Source: Paracoccus marinus (lineage in GTDB: Bacteria; Pseudomonadota; Alphaproteobacteria; Rhodobacterales; Rhodobacteraceae). Taken from it: a stretch of 64,000 nucleotides of DNA. Shown in pieces: positions 35,373 to 44,023 of this stretch (position 1 is the first letter of the stretch; the number at the start of each line of letters is the position of its first letter). Location: contig NZ_VJYZ01000001.1 of assembly GCF_007018965.1 (NCBI RefSeq), forward strand, positions 57,664 through 121,663, written 5' to 3'. The notes below the pieces were generated by a model. The model made no database searches and was not told the DNA's origin. It saw nothing but the letters and a program-made list of their open reading frames with translations. The position numbers and the translations under genes were made by a program.

Positions 35373-36320
35373 ATGAAGAAAGCCCCCTACCGCACCCCCA
35401 AGGTCATCATCAGCTGCGCCATCACCGGCAGCATCCACACCCCCAGCATGTCGGACGCGCTGCCCGTGACCCCGGACGAGATCGCGCAGTCCGCGATCGA
35501 GGCGGCCGAAGCCGGGGCCGCGATCCTTCACCTGCACGCCCGCGACCCCAGGGACGGGCGGCCCTCGGCGTCGGCCGAGGTGTTCGGGCAGTTCCTGCCG
35601 CGGATCAAGCAGGCGACCGATGCGGTCGTGAACATCACCACCGGTGGCGGCCTGACCATGACGATGGACCAGCGGCTGGAAGGGGCGATGGCCGCGCGCC
35701 CCGAAATGGCGTCGCTCAACATGGGGTCGATGAACTTCGGCATCTTCCCGATGGCGGCGAAGGACCGCGACTGGAAGCACGACTGGGAAAAGCCCTACCT
35801 GCAGGGCACCGACGACTTCATCTTCCGCAACACGTTCAAGGATATCGAGCACATCCTGACGAACCTGGGCCAGGCGCACGGCACGCGGTTCGAGCATGAA
35901 TGCTACGACGTGGGGCACCTGTACAACGTGGCGCATTTCGTGGACCGGGGGCTGCTCAAGCCGCCGTTCTTCGTCCAGATGATCTTCGGCATCCTGGGCG
36001 GGATCGGGGCCGCGCCGGAAAACCTGATCTTCATGAAGGAAACCGCCGACAAGCTGTTCGGCGACGATTACCGATGGTCGGTGCTGGGCGCGGGCCGCCA
36101 CCAGATGCCGCTGATCACGCAGGCCGCGATGATGGGCGGGAACGTCCGCGTGGGGCTTGAGGACAACCTGTACATCGGCGCGGGGCAGCTTGCCCGATCG
36201 AACGCCGAACAGGTCGCCAAGATCCGCCGGATCATCGAGGAACTGGGCCTGGCCATCGCGACCCCCGACGAGGCGCGCGAGATCCTTGCGCTGAAGGGCG
36301 GCGACAAGGTCGGCTTCTGA
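35373..36320 (+). CDS. BKACE family beta-keto acid cleavage enzyme (315 aa)
   Basis: Zinc enzyme of the 3-keto-5-aminohexanoate cleavage family, which splits a beta-keto acid with acetyl-CoA into acetoacetate and a CoA ester. Metal-binding HLHARDP is near residues 53-59, NITTGGGLTMT near 88, and EHECYDVGHLYNVAHF near 170 supplies further conserved residues. BKACE members act on many keto acids and the substrate here cannot be named. GGAGG precedes the ATG. Position after pxpABC suggests amino acid or lactam breakdown. Confidence 0.9.
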   Translation: MKKAPYRTPKVIISCAITGSIHTPSMSDALPVTPDEIAQSAIEAAEAGAAILHLHARDPRDGRPSASAEVFGQFLPRIKQATDAVVNITTGGGLTMTMDQRLEGAMAARPEMASLNMGSMNFGIFPMAAKDRDWKHDWEKPYLQGTDDFIFRNTFKDIEHILTNLGQAHGTRFEHECYDVGHLYNVAHFVDRGLLKPPFFVQMIFGILGGIGAAPENLIFMKETADKLFGDDYRWSVLGAGRHQMPLITQAAMMGGNVRVGLEDNLYIGAGQLARSNAEQVAKIRRIIEELGLAIATPDEAREILALKGGDKVGF

Positions 36321-36588
36321 AGGCCCGCTTCGGTCGCGCATAGGCCTGCCCGAAAACACAGCCGGGGGCGGCTTTCGCCACCCCCGACAAGGTCTTAACG
36401 CAACCACGATACCAGCTATACTCGGCAACTGATGCGGGAATACCGCATCTGGCATTCCCTGTTTAGTTGTCCATTGGGACAGGTGTGAGGCGAGTGGCGC
36501 ACGGGCCAACTCAGCCGACATCCTCGCGCCCGGCGAACGGACCGACGCGCAGACCGGCGCGCGGCCACGATGTCCTGAAAATGCGGGG
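36321..36588. other. Structured gene-free region between BKACE and tRNA-Thr
   Basis: No open frame is credible here, but there are several hairpins. One is at 36363-36386 (stem of ten with one mismatch, loop TTTC), possibly ending the pxp-BKACE transcript although no T-run follows. Two overlapping, mutually exclusive stems are at 36431-36449 (GATGCGG/CCGCATC) and 36436-36459 (GGGAATACC/GGCATTCCC). A small stem is at 36468-36481 (TGTCC/GGACA). Confidence 0.45.
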
Positions 36589-36663
36589 TGGTGCCGGTTG
36601 AGGGGATTGAACCCCCGACCTTCGGTTTACAAAACCGCTGCTCTACCGCTGAGCTAAACCGGC
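36589..36663 (-). tRNA. tRNA-Thr (anticodon TGT), CCA encoded
   Basis: Reverse-strand cloverleaf of 75 bases: acceptor GCCGGTT/AACCGGC, D arm GCTC...GAGC, anticodon stem GCGGT/ACCGA-type with loop containing TGT, T arm GGGGG-TTCAATC-CCCTC, ending ACCA. Anticodon TGT reads ACA and related threonine codons. Confidence 0.95.
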
Positions 36664-36715
36664 GCGCTGCGATCCCTAGACCCCGCCACGGCCGCGCGCA
36701 AGATTTCCGTTCGGT

Positions 36716-36743
36716 TTGACTGTCACCGCGCGGACGCTAGTGT
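36716..36743 (+). promoter_or_regulatory. Possible promoter for the sulfotransferase-like gene
   Basis: TTGACT (36716-36721), 16-base spacer, TAGTGT (36738-36743), 43 bases before the ATG at 36787. The -35 is strong and the -10 moderate. Confidence 0.4.
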
Positions 36744-36786
36744 GCTGCGACCCTTGGGTGTGAAGGGCGGGCATGAAGGGCGGGCG

Positions 36787-37662
36787 ATGAAGGCAGCATT
36801 CTATCTGGGCACCCACGGGACCGAACCCGAGCGCACCGTCCGCGCCCTGATGGACAACCGCGGCTGGATGCTGGAACACGGCATCGAACCGATCCCCCCC
36901 TCGCGTCACCGCGGCCTTCTGGAAGAGGCGCTCGCCGCCCTGTCCGGCGGCCCCGCCACGCCCGAGATGGAAGACGTGCTGCTGGATTCCATCCTCGACA
37001 GCGACGCGCCGGAGCGGATCATCATCTCGCAGCCCGCGCTGATCGGCGTGCCCGCGCGCTGCCTGTCCGAGCCGGGCTTCTTCGCCGCCGCCGGGCCCAA
37101 GATGGTCGCGGCCGCGAACCTGTTTCCCGCCGCCGAGGCAGAGTTCTTCATGGCCCTGCGCAACCCCGCCACGCTGATCCCGTTCCTGCTGGACAAGATC
37201 GACCCGAACCGGACCGAACAGCTGATGGGCGGGCGCAACCCCGAGACGATGCGGTGGGCGCCCGCGGTCCGGCAGATGCTGCAATCCATCGGCCGCCGCC
37301 GGCTCGTCCTGTGGTGCCACGAGGATACGCCGCTGATCTGGCCCGAGGTGCTGCGGCGGATCGCGGGCATTCCCGCCGACGTGCCGCTGCGCGCGGGGCT
37401 GTCGGCGCTGGCGGATGTGCTGACCGACGACGGCATGATCGAATTGCGGGCGGCGCTGAAATCGGCGCCGCGGCTGACGATCGACTCGCGCCGCGACATC
37501 TTTTCGGACGTTCTGGGCCGCCACGCCCGCCCCGACGCGATCGAGGCGACGATCACCACGCCCGGCTGGACGCAGGACCGGGTGGACCGGATGACGGCGG
37601 CCTATGACGAGGACGTGGCAGAGATCGCAGCCCTGCCGGGGGTGGAGTTCATCGCCCCCTGA
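36787..37662 (+). CDS. Hypothetical protein with sulfotransferase-like N-terminus (291 aa)
   Basis: MKAAFYLGTHGTEPERTVRA resembles the phosphosulfate-binding start of P-loop sulfotransferases (hxGxHxTG) found in roseobacter-type genomes, but the second PAPS motif is not clear. Other segments (FFMALRNPATLIPFLLDK, VLWCHEDTPLIWPEVLRRIAG) look like the core of the same hypothetical family. No signal peptide or membrane segment. The start at 36787 is preceded by GAAGGGCGGGCG. Function not established. Confidence 0.6.
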   Translation: MKAAFYLGTHGTEPERTVRALMDNRGWMLEHGIEPIPPSRHRGLLEEALAALSGGPATPEMEDVLLDSILDSDAPERIIISQPALIGVPARCLSEPGFFAAAGPKMVAAANLFPAAEAEFFMALRNPATLIPFLLDKIDPNRTEQLMGGRNPETMRWAPAVRQMLQSIGRRRLVLWCHEDTPLIWPEVLRRIAGIPADVPLRAGLSALADVLTDDGMIELRAALKSAPRLTIDSRRDIFSDVLGRHARPDAIEATITTPGWTQDRVDRMTAAYDEDVAEIAALPGVEFIAP

Positions 37663-37707
37663 TGACCTGGCGAAACCGCGCGGCGGTGCCGGGTCGCCCT
37701 GCCCGCG

Positions 37708-37959
37708 TCAGGCCATGCCCAGGGCGGCCTTGTACATTTCCAGGATCGCCTCTTCCTCGGCGATGTCGTCCTTGTCGCGCTTTCTCAGTGCGATGACCTT
37801 GCGCATCACCTTGGTGTCGTAGCCGCGCGCCTTCGCCTCAGCCATCAGCTCTTTCTGGCGCTCGGCCACGTCCTTCTTCTCGGCGTCGAGCTGCTCGTAC
37901 TGCTCGATGAACTGCCGCAGCTCTCCGGCCGCGACGCCGTAGCTGGTATCGTCCTGCAT
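37708..37959 (-). CDS. gapR: GapR-type nucleoid-associated protein (DUF2312, 83 aa)
   Basis: Small coiled-coil DNA-binding protein. GapR of Caulobacter clamps AT-rich, overtwisted DNA ahead of replication and transcription. [20 protein letters not shown] and [20 protein letters not shown] then [20 protein letters not shown] are the conserved DUF2312 blocks, and length fits the family. Single gene, divergent from the small membrane protein gene and dtd. Confidence 0.92.
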   Translation of the reverse strand: MQDDTSYGVAAGELRQFIEQYEQLDAEKKDVAERQKELMAEAKARGYDTKVMRKVIALRKRDKDDIAEEEAILEMYKAALGMA

Positions 37960-38100
37960 CGGTGTCCCCGTTCGTTGAAGCCCTGCCGTTGCCGCAGCGG
38001 CGATCTTGTCAGGGCGGCACCCTTAGGCCGTCTTGCCCGCTGGCGCAATCGCCGCTAGGGCCGGGGGAACGCGCGCCGCGCCGACCGAAAGGAACGATCC

Positions 38101-38340
38101 ATGACCGCTTTCGACCTGCTGATCTGGGGCGGCGCGCTGCTGACCGCGCTGGGGCTGTGCGCGATCGTCTGGTGCATCGTCCGCGTCCTCGGCGCGCGGC
38201 GCGCGCGGGCCGAAGGCAGGCTGGACGAGGCGGGGTTGCGGGCGCGGATGCAGCGGGTCGTCGTCATCAACATGGCGGCGCTCGCCTCGTCGATGCTGGG
38301 ACTGATGGCCGTGGTCGTCGGCGTCATGCTGGGGCGCTGA
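38101..38340 (+). CDS. Small two-helix membrane protein (79 aa)
   Basis: Two hydrophobic segments (about 5-30 and 53-77) joined by a basic and acidic loop ([21 protein letters not shown]). AAAGGA precedes the ATG. It ends 2 bases before dtd, so the two are likely co-transcribed. I do not recognise a named family; function unknown. Confidence 0.65.
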   Translation: MTAFDLLIWGGALLTALGLCAIVWCIVRVLGARRARAEGRLDEAGLRARMQRVVVINMAALASSMLGLMAVVVGVMLGR

Positions 38341-38342
38341 CG

Positions 38343-38792
38343 ATGCGGGCGCTGATCCAGCGCGTGACCCATGCCTCGGTCGAGGTCGAGGGGCGCTGCA
38401 TCGGTCGGATCGGGCCGGGGCTACTGATCCTCGTCTGCGCCATGCGGGGCGATGACGACGCAGCGGCGGCGAAGCTTGCCGCACGGGTGGCCAAGCTGCG
38501 GATCTTCAGGGACGAGGCGGACAAGATGAACCTGTCGGTCCTCGACATTGCGGGCGGGGCGCTGGTCGTGAGCCAGTTCACCCTTGCCGCCGACACCCGC
38601 ACCGGCAACCGCCCCGGCTTTTCCGCCGCCGCCGCGCCCGACGACGGGCTGCGGCTGTACGAGGCGTTCGCGGACGCGCTGCGCGAGCAGGGCGTTCCGG
38701 TCGAGACGGGCGAGTTCGGGGCCGACATGAAGGTGTCGCTGCTGAACGACGGTCCCGTCACGATCTGGATGGACAGCGCCGACCGCGCCTGA
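38343..38792 (+). CDS. dtd: D-aminoacyl-tRNA deacylase (149 aa)
   Basis: Removes D-amino acids (and glycine) mischarged on tRNA. It has the start [17 protein letters not shown], the active-site SQFTLAAD near 79 and the cross-subunit NxxPVT-type motif in [12 protein letters not shown] near 135. NRPGFSAAA near 92 is also typical. Length is standard. Follows the small membrane gene by 2 bases; convergent with the osmoprotectant transporter operon. Confidence 0.95.
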   Translation: MRALIQRVTHASVEVEGRCIGRIGPGLLILVCAMRGDDDAAAAKLAARVAKLRIFRDEADKMNLSVLDIAGGALVVSQFTLAADTRTGNRPGFSAAAAPDDGLRLYEAFADALREQGVPVETGEFGADMKVSLLNDGPVTIWMDSADRA

Positions 38793-38794
38793 GA

Positions 38795-39547
38795 TCAGGC
38801 GGCCGCCGTCCGGGCGCGGGCGCCGCGCGGGCCGACCAGCCCGCCCGCCAGCCCCAGCGCGTCGTGGACGATCAGCGCCAGCGCCGCCGTCAGCAGCCCG
38901 CCCTGCACGACGAAAGCCATGTTGTTGGCGTTCAGCCCGGCGATGATGACCTCTCCCAATCCCGGGGCGGCGACGGTGGACCCGATCGCGGCGGTCGAGA
39001 TCGCGATCACGGCCGAAATCCGCACCCCCTCGACGATCAGCGGCGCGGCCAGCGGCAGTTCCACCCGGACCAGCCGCTGGCGCGGGGTCATGCCCATGCC
39101 GTCGGCGGCCAGCATCACCGACGGCGGCACCCCCGTCAGCCCCGCCAGCGCATTCTCGAGAATCGGCAGCAGGCCGTAGAGGAACAGCGCGATCAGCGTG
39201 GGCCACGCGCCGAACCCCACCACCGGCACGGCGAGGGCAAGCACCGCGACGGGCGGAAAGGTCTGCCCGAAGCCGCCGAGCGCGCGCGCGAGCGGCAGGA
39301 AATCCGCCCCGGCCGGTCGGGTAACGAGGATCGCCAGCCCGATCGCCATCAGCGCCGAGGGCACGATCGCGGCCGCCACCAGCCCCAGATGCCACGCGGT
39401 CAGGCCGGAAAGGCTCGCGCGGTCATAGACGACGGGCATGCCCGGCGGCGCCAGCGGGCGCAGCAGCGGCGCGAACAGGCCGGGCCACAGCACGAAGATG
39501 GCGACCAGCGCCCACAGGACCAGCCGCACGGGCCAGGCCGCCCTCAT
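38795..39547 (-). CDS. yehW: Osmoprotectant-type ABC transporter permease, YehW-like (250 aa)
   Basis: Membrane subunit with about six hydrophobic segments. The coupling loop GMGMTPRQRLVRVELPLAAPLI and the helix ENALAGLTGVPPSVMLAADG are typical of glycine betaine/choline importers of the OpuC/Yeh type. Last gene of a four-gene set whose order (binding protein, long permease, ATPase, short permease) matches yehZYXW. Its ATG overlaps the ATPase stop by 4 bases. Confidence 0.87.
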   Translation of the reverse strand: MRAAWPVRLVLWALVAIFVLWPGLFAPLLRPLAPPGMPVVYDRASLSGLTAWHLGLVAAAIVPSALMAIGLAILVTRPAGADFLPLARALGGFGQTFPPVAVLALAVPVVGFGAWPTLIALFLYGLLPILENALAGLTGVPPSVMLAADGMGMTPRQRLVRVELPLAAPLIVEGVRISAVIAISTAAIGSTVAAPGLGEVIIAGLNANNMAFVVQGGLLTAALALIVHDALGLAGGLVGPRGARARTAAA

Positions 39548-40503
39548 TCCGGGCGGCCCGCGCGGATCAGGTCGTCGCGCGAGACGGTGCCGCCGGTCCC
39601 GTCGGCCCGCGCGACCCGCACGTGGTCCCGCCCGGTCCAGATCATCTCGGACAGCGCCTCGGCCATGGTCGTGCCGGGCGAAAGCGGCGGCGCGTCCGCA
39701 TCGCCCGCCGCGGGTCCGGCCCCGGGTCCTTCAGGACGGGCCAGATCGGCGGCCGGGCGCAGCGATAAGTAGCGGAAGGCGCGGTCGCCCTCGCCCAGCA
39801 GGTCCGCGACGAAGGGGGTCGCCGGGCGGGCGATGATGTCGGCGGGGGCTGCGAACTGCTCGACCCGCCCCGCGCGCATGACAGCGATGCGGTCGCCAAG
39901 CCGGATCGCCTCGGCCATGTCGTGGGTGACGAGGATCACGGTCGTTCCCAGCCGCTTCTGGACCCGCGCCAGATCGGCCTGCGCCTGCGCCCGGATCACC
40001 GGATCGAGCGCACCGAACGGCTCGTCCATCAGCAGAAGTTCGGGCCGCACCGCCAGCGCGCGGGCGACGCCCACCCGCTGCGCCTGCCCGCCCGACAGTT
40101 CGTGCGGCAGGCGCGGGCCGATCACATCGGGGTCGAGCTGCAGCATCTCCATCAGCTCGCGGACGCGGGTGCGGACCTGCGCGCGGGGCCAGCGCAGAAG
40201 CACCGGCACGGTGGCGATGTTGCGCGCGGCCGACCAGTGCGGGAACAGCCCGTGATCCTGGATGACATAGCCGATCCGCCGCCGCAGGTCCGGGGCGGGC
40301 ACGCCCGCGGTGTCGGCACCGTCGATCAGGATGCGGCCCGAGGTCGGCTCGATCAGCCGGTTCACCATCCGCAGCAGCGTGGATTTCCCCGAGCCGGAGG
40401 TCCCGACGACCGCCGCGACCGTCCCCTGCTCGACGGTCAGGGACACGTCGTTCACGGCCCTCACCCCTGCGAAGTCCTTGGTTACGGATTGCAGTTCGAT
40501 CAT
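39544..40503 (-). CDS. yehX: Osmoprotectant-type ABC transporter ATPase, YehX-like (319 aa)
   Basis: Walker A GTSGSGKST near 35-43, HELSGGQAQRVGVARALAVR, LLLMDEPFGALDP and the H-loop VTHDMAEAIRLGDRI. The C-terminal end (MAEALSEMIWTGRDHVRVAR and a VSRDDLIRAG tail) looks like half of a CBS-type domain, as in other OpuCA/YehX proteins. ATG 40503 overlaps the upstream permease stop. Confidence 0.9.
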   Translation of the reverse strand: MIELQSVTKDFAGVRAVNDVSLTVEQGTVAAVVGTSGSGKSTLLRMVNRLIEPTSGRILIDGADTAGVPAPDLRRRIGYVIQDHGLFPHWSAARNIATVPVLLRWPRAQVRTRVRELMEMLQLDPDVIGPRLPHELSGGQAQRVGVARALAVRPELLLMDEPFGALDPVIRAQAQADLARVQKRLGTTVILVTHDMAEAIRLGDRIAVMRAGRVEQFAAPADIIARPATPFVADLLGEGDRAFRYLSLRPAADLARPEGPGAGPAAGDADAPPLSPGTTMAEALSEMIWTGRDHVRVARADGTGGTVSRDDLIRAGRPE

Positions 40504-41636
40504 CGCGCGGTCCCCGGCAGCATGCCGATCAGCGCGTCCAGAACGGCCGACGTGGCAAAGGCGAGCGCGACGGTCGGCAGCGCGCCCAGCAAGATCAGGT
40601 CGGTCGCGGTCTGGCCGATGCCCTGAAAGACGAAGGTGCCGAAGCCGCCCGCCCCGATCAGCGCGCCGACCGTCGCCATGCCGATATTCTGCACGAGGAC
40701 GATCCGCGCCGCCGACACGATCACCGGCAGCGCCAGCGGCACGTCCACGGATGTGAGGCGCTGGCGCCGCGTCAGGCCCATGCCGTCGGCCGCCTCGGTC
40801 ACGCTGCGGGGCACGCCGGTCAGCCCAACCACGGTGTTGGCGACGATGGGCAGCAGCGAATACAGAAACAGCGCCGCAAAGGCGGGCGCGGCGCCGATCC
40901 CGCGGATCCCGAGCGCGTGCGCGGCGGGCACGTTCGCGGCGATCCACGCCAGCGGCGCGATCAGCATTCCGAACAGTGCCATCGACGGGATCGTCTGCAG
41001 CATGGTGAGCAGCCCCAGCACCGGCGCACTGGCGCGGCGCGCCCGGGTCAGCCCGATCCCCAGCGGAACCCCGGCAAGCATCGCCGCCGCGAAGGACCCG
41101 AAGGCAAGCCAAAGGTGCCGCGCCCCTTCGCGCCAGAAAGACGCGCTGCGATTGCCGTACTCCTGCATGATCGACAGCTGCGACAGCGCGCCCGACCACA
41201 GGATCGCCGCGCCGATCGCGACCGCGACGGCGACGATGGCCAGCCGCATGGCGGGGCGCGGGTGCAGCCGCGCGCGCGCGTCCACGACCAGCAGCCCCGC
41301 GCTTACCAGCGCGACCCAGAACCCTGCGCCGGGACCCACCCGCACCTGCGGCGGACCGCCCGCGGTCAGCCGTGCGGCCGCCCACCCCATCGCAAGCAGG
41401 ATCGCCACGACTAACGCCGCCGCCACGACGGTGCGGACTTGCGCCCGCCGCGCCAGCACAAGCGCGCCGATCATCGCCGCAAGACCCGCCACCGCAAGCG
41501 CCGCGCCGCCCCCGCCCAGCGCCGCGACGAGCGAGCGCGGCTCGGCCTCGGCGATCCGGTTCGCGCGGAACACGGCAAAGGGAAGCAGCGGCGAAAGCGC
41601 CAGCGGCAGGATCAGAAGCCGTGTCCCGCCGTTCAT
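40500..41636 (-). CDS. yehY: Osmoprotectant-type ABC transporter permease, YehY-like (378 aa)
   Basis: Long permease: four to five extra hydrophobic segments in the first 170 residues, then the transport domain with coupling loop GMGLTRRQRLTSVDVPLALPVI and NTVVGLTGVPRSVTEAADG. Length is close to E. coli YehY (385 aa), which supports the Yeh rather than OpuC assignment. Starts 7 bases after the binding-protein stop. Confidence 0.88.
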   Translation of the reverse strand: MNGGTRLLILPLALSPLLPFAVFRANRIAEAEPRSLVAALGGGGAALAVAGLAAMIGALVLARRAQVRTVVAAALVVAILLAMGWAAARLTAGGPPQVRVGPGAGFWVALVSAGLLVVDARARLHPRPAMRLAIVAVAVAIGAAILWSGALSQLSIMQEYGNRSASFWREGARHLWLAFGSFAAAMLAGVPLGIGLTRARRASAPVLGLLTMLQTIPSMALFGMLIAPLAWIAANVPAAHALGIRGIGAAPAFAALFLYSLLPIVANTVVGLTGVPRSVTEAADGMGLTRRQRLTSVDVPLALPVIVSAARIVLVQNIGMATVGALIGAGGFGTFVFQGIGQTATDLILLGALPTVALAFATSAVLDALIGMLPGTAR

Positions 41637-41643
41637 CAGCAGG

Positions 41644-42573
41644 TCACTTGAGCAGCCCGTTCGCGGTCAGGTATTCCTTTGCCACGTCGGCGGCCGGCAG
41701 CCCGTCCACCTGAACCTTGCCGTTCAGGTCCTGCAGCGTCTCGAGCGTCAGGCTTTCGAACACGGGCTTCAGCAGCGTCTCGATCTCGGGATGGTCGGCC
41801 AGCACCTCGGCCCGGATCACGGGCGCGGGCTGGTAGACCGGCTGCACGGACTTGTCGTCCTGCAGCACGACCAGATTCGACACGGCGATCTGCCCGTCGG
41901 TGCCATAGACCATCGCCGCGTTCGCGCCGCTGGTCTGGTTGCTCGCGGCCTGGATCGTGGCGGCGGTGTCGCCGCCCGACAGGACGATCAACTGGTCCTG
42001 GCTCAGCGTGAACCCGTAGGTCGTCTGGAACGCCGGCAGCGCCGGCGCGGAGTTCACGAATTCGGACGAGGCGGCCAGCTTGACCTCGCCGCCGCCCGCG
42101 ACCCACTGGCCGAACTGCGAAAACGTCGTGACGCCCGCCGGCTCGGCCACGTCGCGGCGCACGGCCACGCCCCAGGTGTTGTTCGCGGGCGCGGGCGTCA
42201 ACCACACAAGCTTGTTCTGCTCGCCGTCCAGCTTCTTCGCCTCGGCATAGGCGGCGGCCGCGTCCTTCCAGACCGGCTCGTCGGGGCGGTTGAAGAAATA
42301 CGCGGCGTTGCCGGTGTATTCGGGGTAGATGTCGATCTCTCCCGCGACCAGCGCCTGCCGCACGACCGGGGTGGCGCCAAGCTGGACGCGGTTTTCCGTC
42401 TCGATCCCGGCGTTGTCGAGGACGGCGAGGATGATGTTGCCCAGAACGCCGCCTTCGGTGTCGATCTTGGACGAGACGACCACCTGAGCCTGTGCCGCGA
42501 AGGCAAGCGTGGCCGAGGCAGCGGCCGAAAGCAGAAGGGTTCGGAACAAGAGCAGTCTCCTTGGGATGGGCAT
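41644..42573 (-). CDS. yehZ: Osmoprotectant-type ABC transporter, substrate-binding protein (309 aa)
   Basis: Periplasmic OpuAC-type binding protein. Signal peptide MPIPRRLLLFRTLLLSAAAS...AQA, then VVVSSKIDTEGGVLGNIILA, and the family motif EIDIYPEYTGNAAYFF near 80. YGTDGQIAVSNLVVLQDDK near 210 is also typical. The low-affinity YehZ/OsmF group binds glycine betaine, choline or other compounds; the ligand here is unknown. It heads the operon. ATG 42573 is the only start that gives a good signal peptide. Confidence 0.88.
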   Translation of the reverse strand: MPIPRRLLLFRTLLLSAAASATLAFAAQAQVVVSSKIDTEGGVLGNIILAVLDNAGIETENRVQLGATPVVRQALVAGEIDIYPEYTGNAAYFFNRPDEPVWKDAAAAYAEAKKLDGEQNKLVWLTPAPANNTWGVAVRRDVAEPAGVTTFSQFGQWVAGGGEVKLAASSEFVNSAPALPAFQTTYGFTLSQDQLIVLSGGDTAATIQAASNQTSGANAAMVYGTDGQIAVSNLVVLQDDKSVQPVYQPAPVIRAEVLADHPEIETLLKPVFESLTLETLQDLNGKVQVDGLPAADVAKEYLTANGLLK

Positions 42574-42675
42574 CGACGCGCTTCGCCGGAACAGATGAAC
42601 GCAGGCCGGGCGCAAAGGTTCACGGGATCGTGCGCGGGGTGGAAGAATACCGGTCGAAGGCGGCCGCGATGTTGC

Positions 42676-42704
42676 AAAAAAGGCCCCGGCGGGATGCCGG
42701 GGCC
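42676..42704 (-). terminator. Rho-independent terminator of the BON-domain gene
   Basis: On the minus strand GGCCCCGG (42697-42704), loop of seven, CCGGGGCC (42682-42689), then six T (42676-42681). It lies 24 bases after the stop of the BON gene and isolates it from the downstream transporter operon. Confidence 0.88.
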
Positions 42705-42727
42705 GTTGTCGGTGGGTCAGTGACAGG

Positions 42728-44023
42728 TCAGCGGGATTTGCCCGAGGACGACGAGCTGTCCGAGGACATCGAGCCACCGGTCGAGCCCGCAGTCGAGCCG
42801 CTCGTCGAACCGGTCATCGTGCTGCCCGAACCGGAGCTCGTGCTGCCATACGTGTCGGTGGACGAGGGTCCGGTCGAACCGGAGCCCGACCCCGAAGCAG
42901 CCGAAGAACCCGACCCGGAAGAACCCGAGCCCGACCCGACCCGAAGGTTGTTCTGCACGTGGTTCACGCCGCTGACGCTTTCCGCGCAGTCCTCGGCCCG
43001 GCGCTTATCCTCGCGGCGGTCTACCGTGCCGCTCAGCGTTACTTCGCCGTTCGACACGCTCACCTCGATGTTCGAGGCGTCGACGGACGGATCGTCGCTC
43101 AGCCGATCGGACACGTCCTCGCGCACCCGGTCGTCGGAACGCGAATAGCCCTTGGGACCCTTGCCGGCGTGATAGGTCTTGGTCCACCCGTCGCCCGACC
43201 GCTCGCCCTGCGACATGCCGCCGGCATAACCGCTCATACCGGCGATCGAACGCGAGCCGACGCCCCGGCTGTAATCGTCGCGGCTGTAGTCCTGGCCATA
43301 GTCCTGCGAGCCGCGCGACATCATCCCGTCGTCGAAGGACGTGCCGTAGTTGGTGCCCATGCCACCGGCCATGCCGCCGCCGGACCCGTACGATCCGTAG
43401 CCGCCGCGCGACTGGCCGCCATATTGGCCGCCGTACTGGCCACCCGTCTGGCCGCCCATCCGGCTGTAATCGTCCGACGACCGGCCATAGTCCGAAGCCG
43501 ACCGGCTGTAATCATCGTCGTAGCCACGGCCCTGCCCGCCGCGCATCGAGCGTCCGCCCGCGCCGCCGCCGTAATCACCGCCGTAGCTGCCGCCGTAACC
43601 GCCGGACCCATAGGTTCCGCCGCCATAGTTCGCGCCGCCGTAGCCGGTGCCGTAGTTTCCGCGCGCGCCGCCGCCATAGCTGCCGCTGCCGGAATAGGTG
43701 CGGCCGTAATCGTCGCCGCCGTAACTGCTGCCACCATAGCCGCCGCCGCTGCCGCCGCCGTAGTTGCCGCCGCGCGCGCCGCGCCCGCCGTAGTCACGGT
43801 CGGCCGAGCCTCCGCCCATGCCGCCGCCCATGCCGCCGCCATAATTCCCGCCCGAACTGCGGTCCCAGCCGCCGCCCGAACCCGAGCCCTCGTTCTGCCC
43901 GCGCGAGGCATAGCGGTCGTCGCGCCAGTCGTCGCGGTCCACGAAGCCCGGGCGGTTGCCCCGGCGATCCCAGTCGGACCCGCCGCGGCGGCGATCGTCG
44001 TTCGAGTTCCAGTCGTCTTGCAT
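42728..44023 (-). CDS. Gly/Tyr/Ser-rich low-complexity protein with a BON domain (431 aa)
   Basis: Residues 1-45 are rich in Asp, Arg, Asn and Trp. Residues 46-275 are a long low-complexity region of G-Y-G, G-G-G and S-Y-G type repeats with scattered Arg, Asp and Gln, resembling prion-like domains. Residues about 299-362 form a BON domain (VREDVSDRLSDDPSVDASNI, VSNGEVTLSGTVDRREDKRR, ESVSGVNHVQNNL), a small alpha-beta module seen in OsmY and envelope proteins. Residues 363-431 are almost only Ser, Gly and Thr. No signal peptide or membrane segment is visible. GGGAG precedes the ATG. Single gene with its own terminator. Function unknown; stress or surface-film roles are possible. Confidence 0.85.
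   Translation of the reverse strand: MQDDWNSNDDRRRGGSDWDRRGNRPGFVDRDDWRDDRYASRGQNEGSGSGGGWDRSSGGNYGGGMGGGMGGGSADRDYGGRGARGGNYGGGSGGGYGGSSYGGDDYGRTYSGSGSYGGGARGNYGTGYGGANYGGGTYGSGGYGGSYGGDYGGGAGGRSMRGGQGRGYDDDYSRSASDYGRSSDDYSRMGGQTGGQYGGQYGGQSRGGYGSYGSGGGMAGGMGTNYGTSFDDGMMSRGSQDYGQDYSRDDYSRGVGSRSIAGMSGYAGGMSQGERSGDGWTKTYHAGKGPKGYSRSDDRVREDVSDRLSDDPSVDASNIEVSVSNGEVTLSGTVDRREDKRRAEDCAESVSGVNHVQNNLRVGSGSGSSGSGSSAASGSGSGSTGPSSTDTYGSTSSGSGSTMTGSTSGSTAGSTGGSMSSDSSSSSGKSR

Noticed and set aside
43250..43900. Repetitive DNA in the BON gene as a CRISPR-like or tandem repeat array
   Set aside because: The repeats are short, irregular codon runs for Gly, Tyr and Ser in one open frame, without unique spacers.
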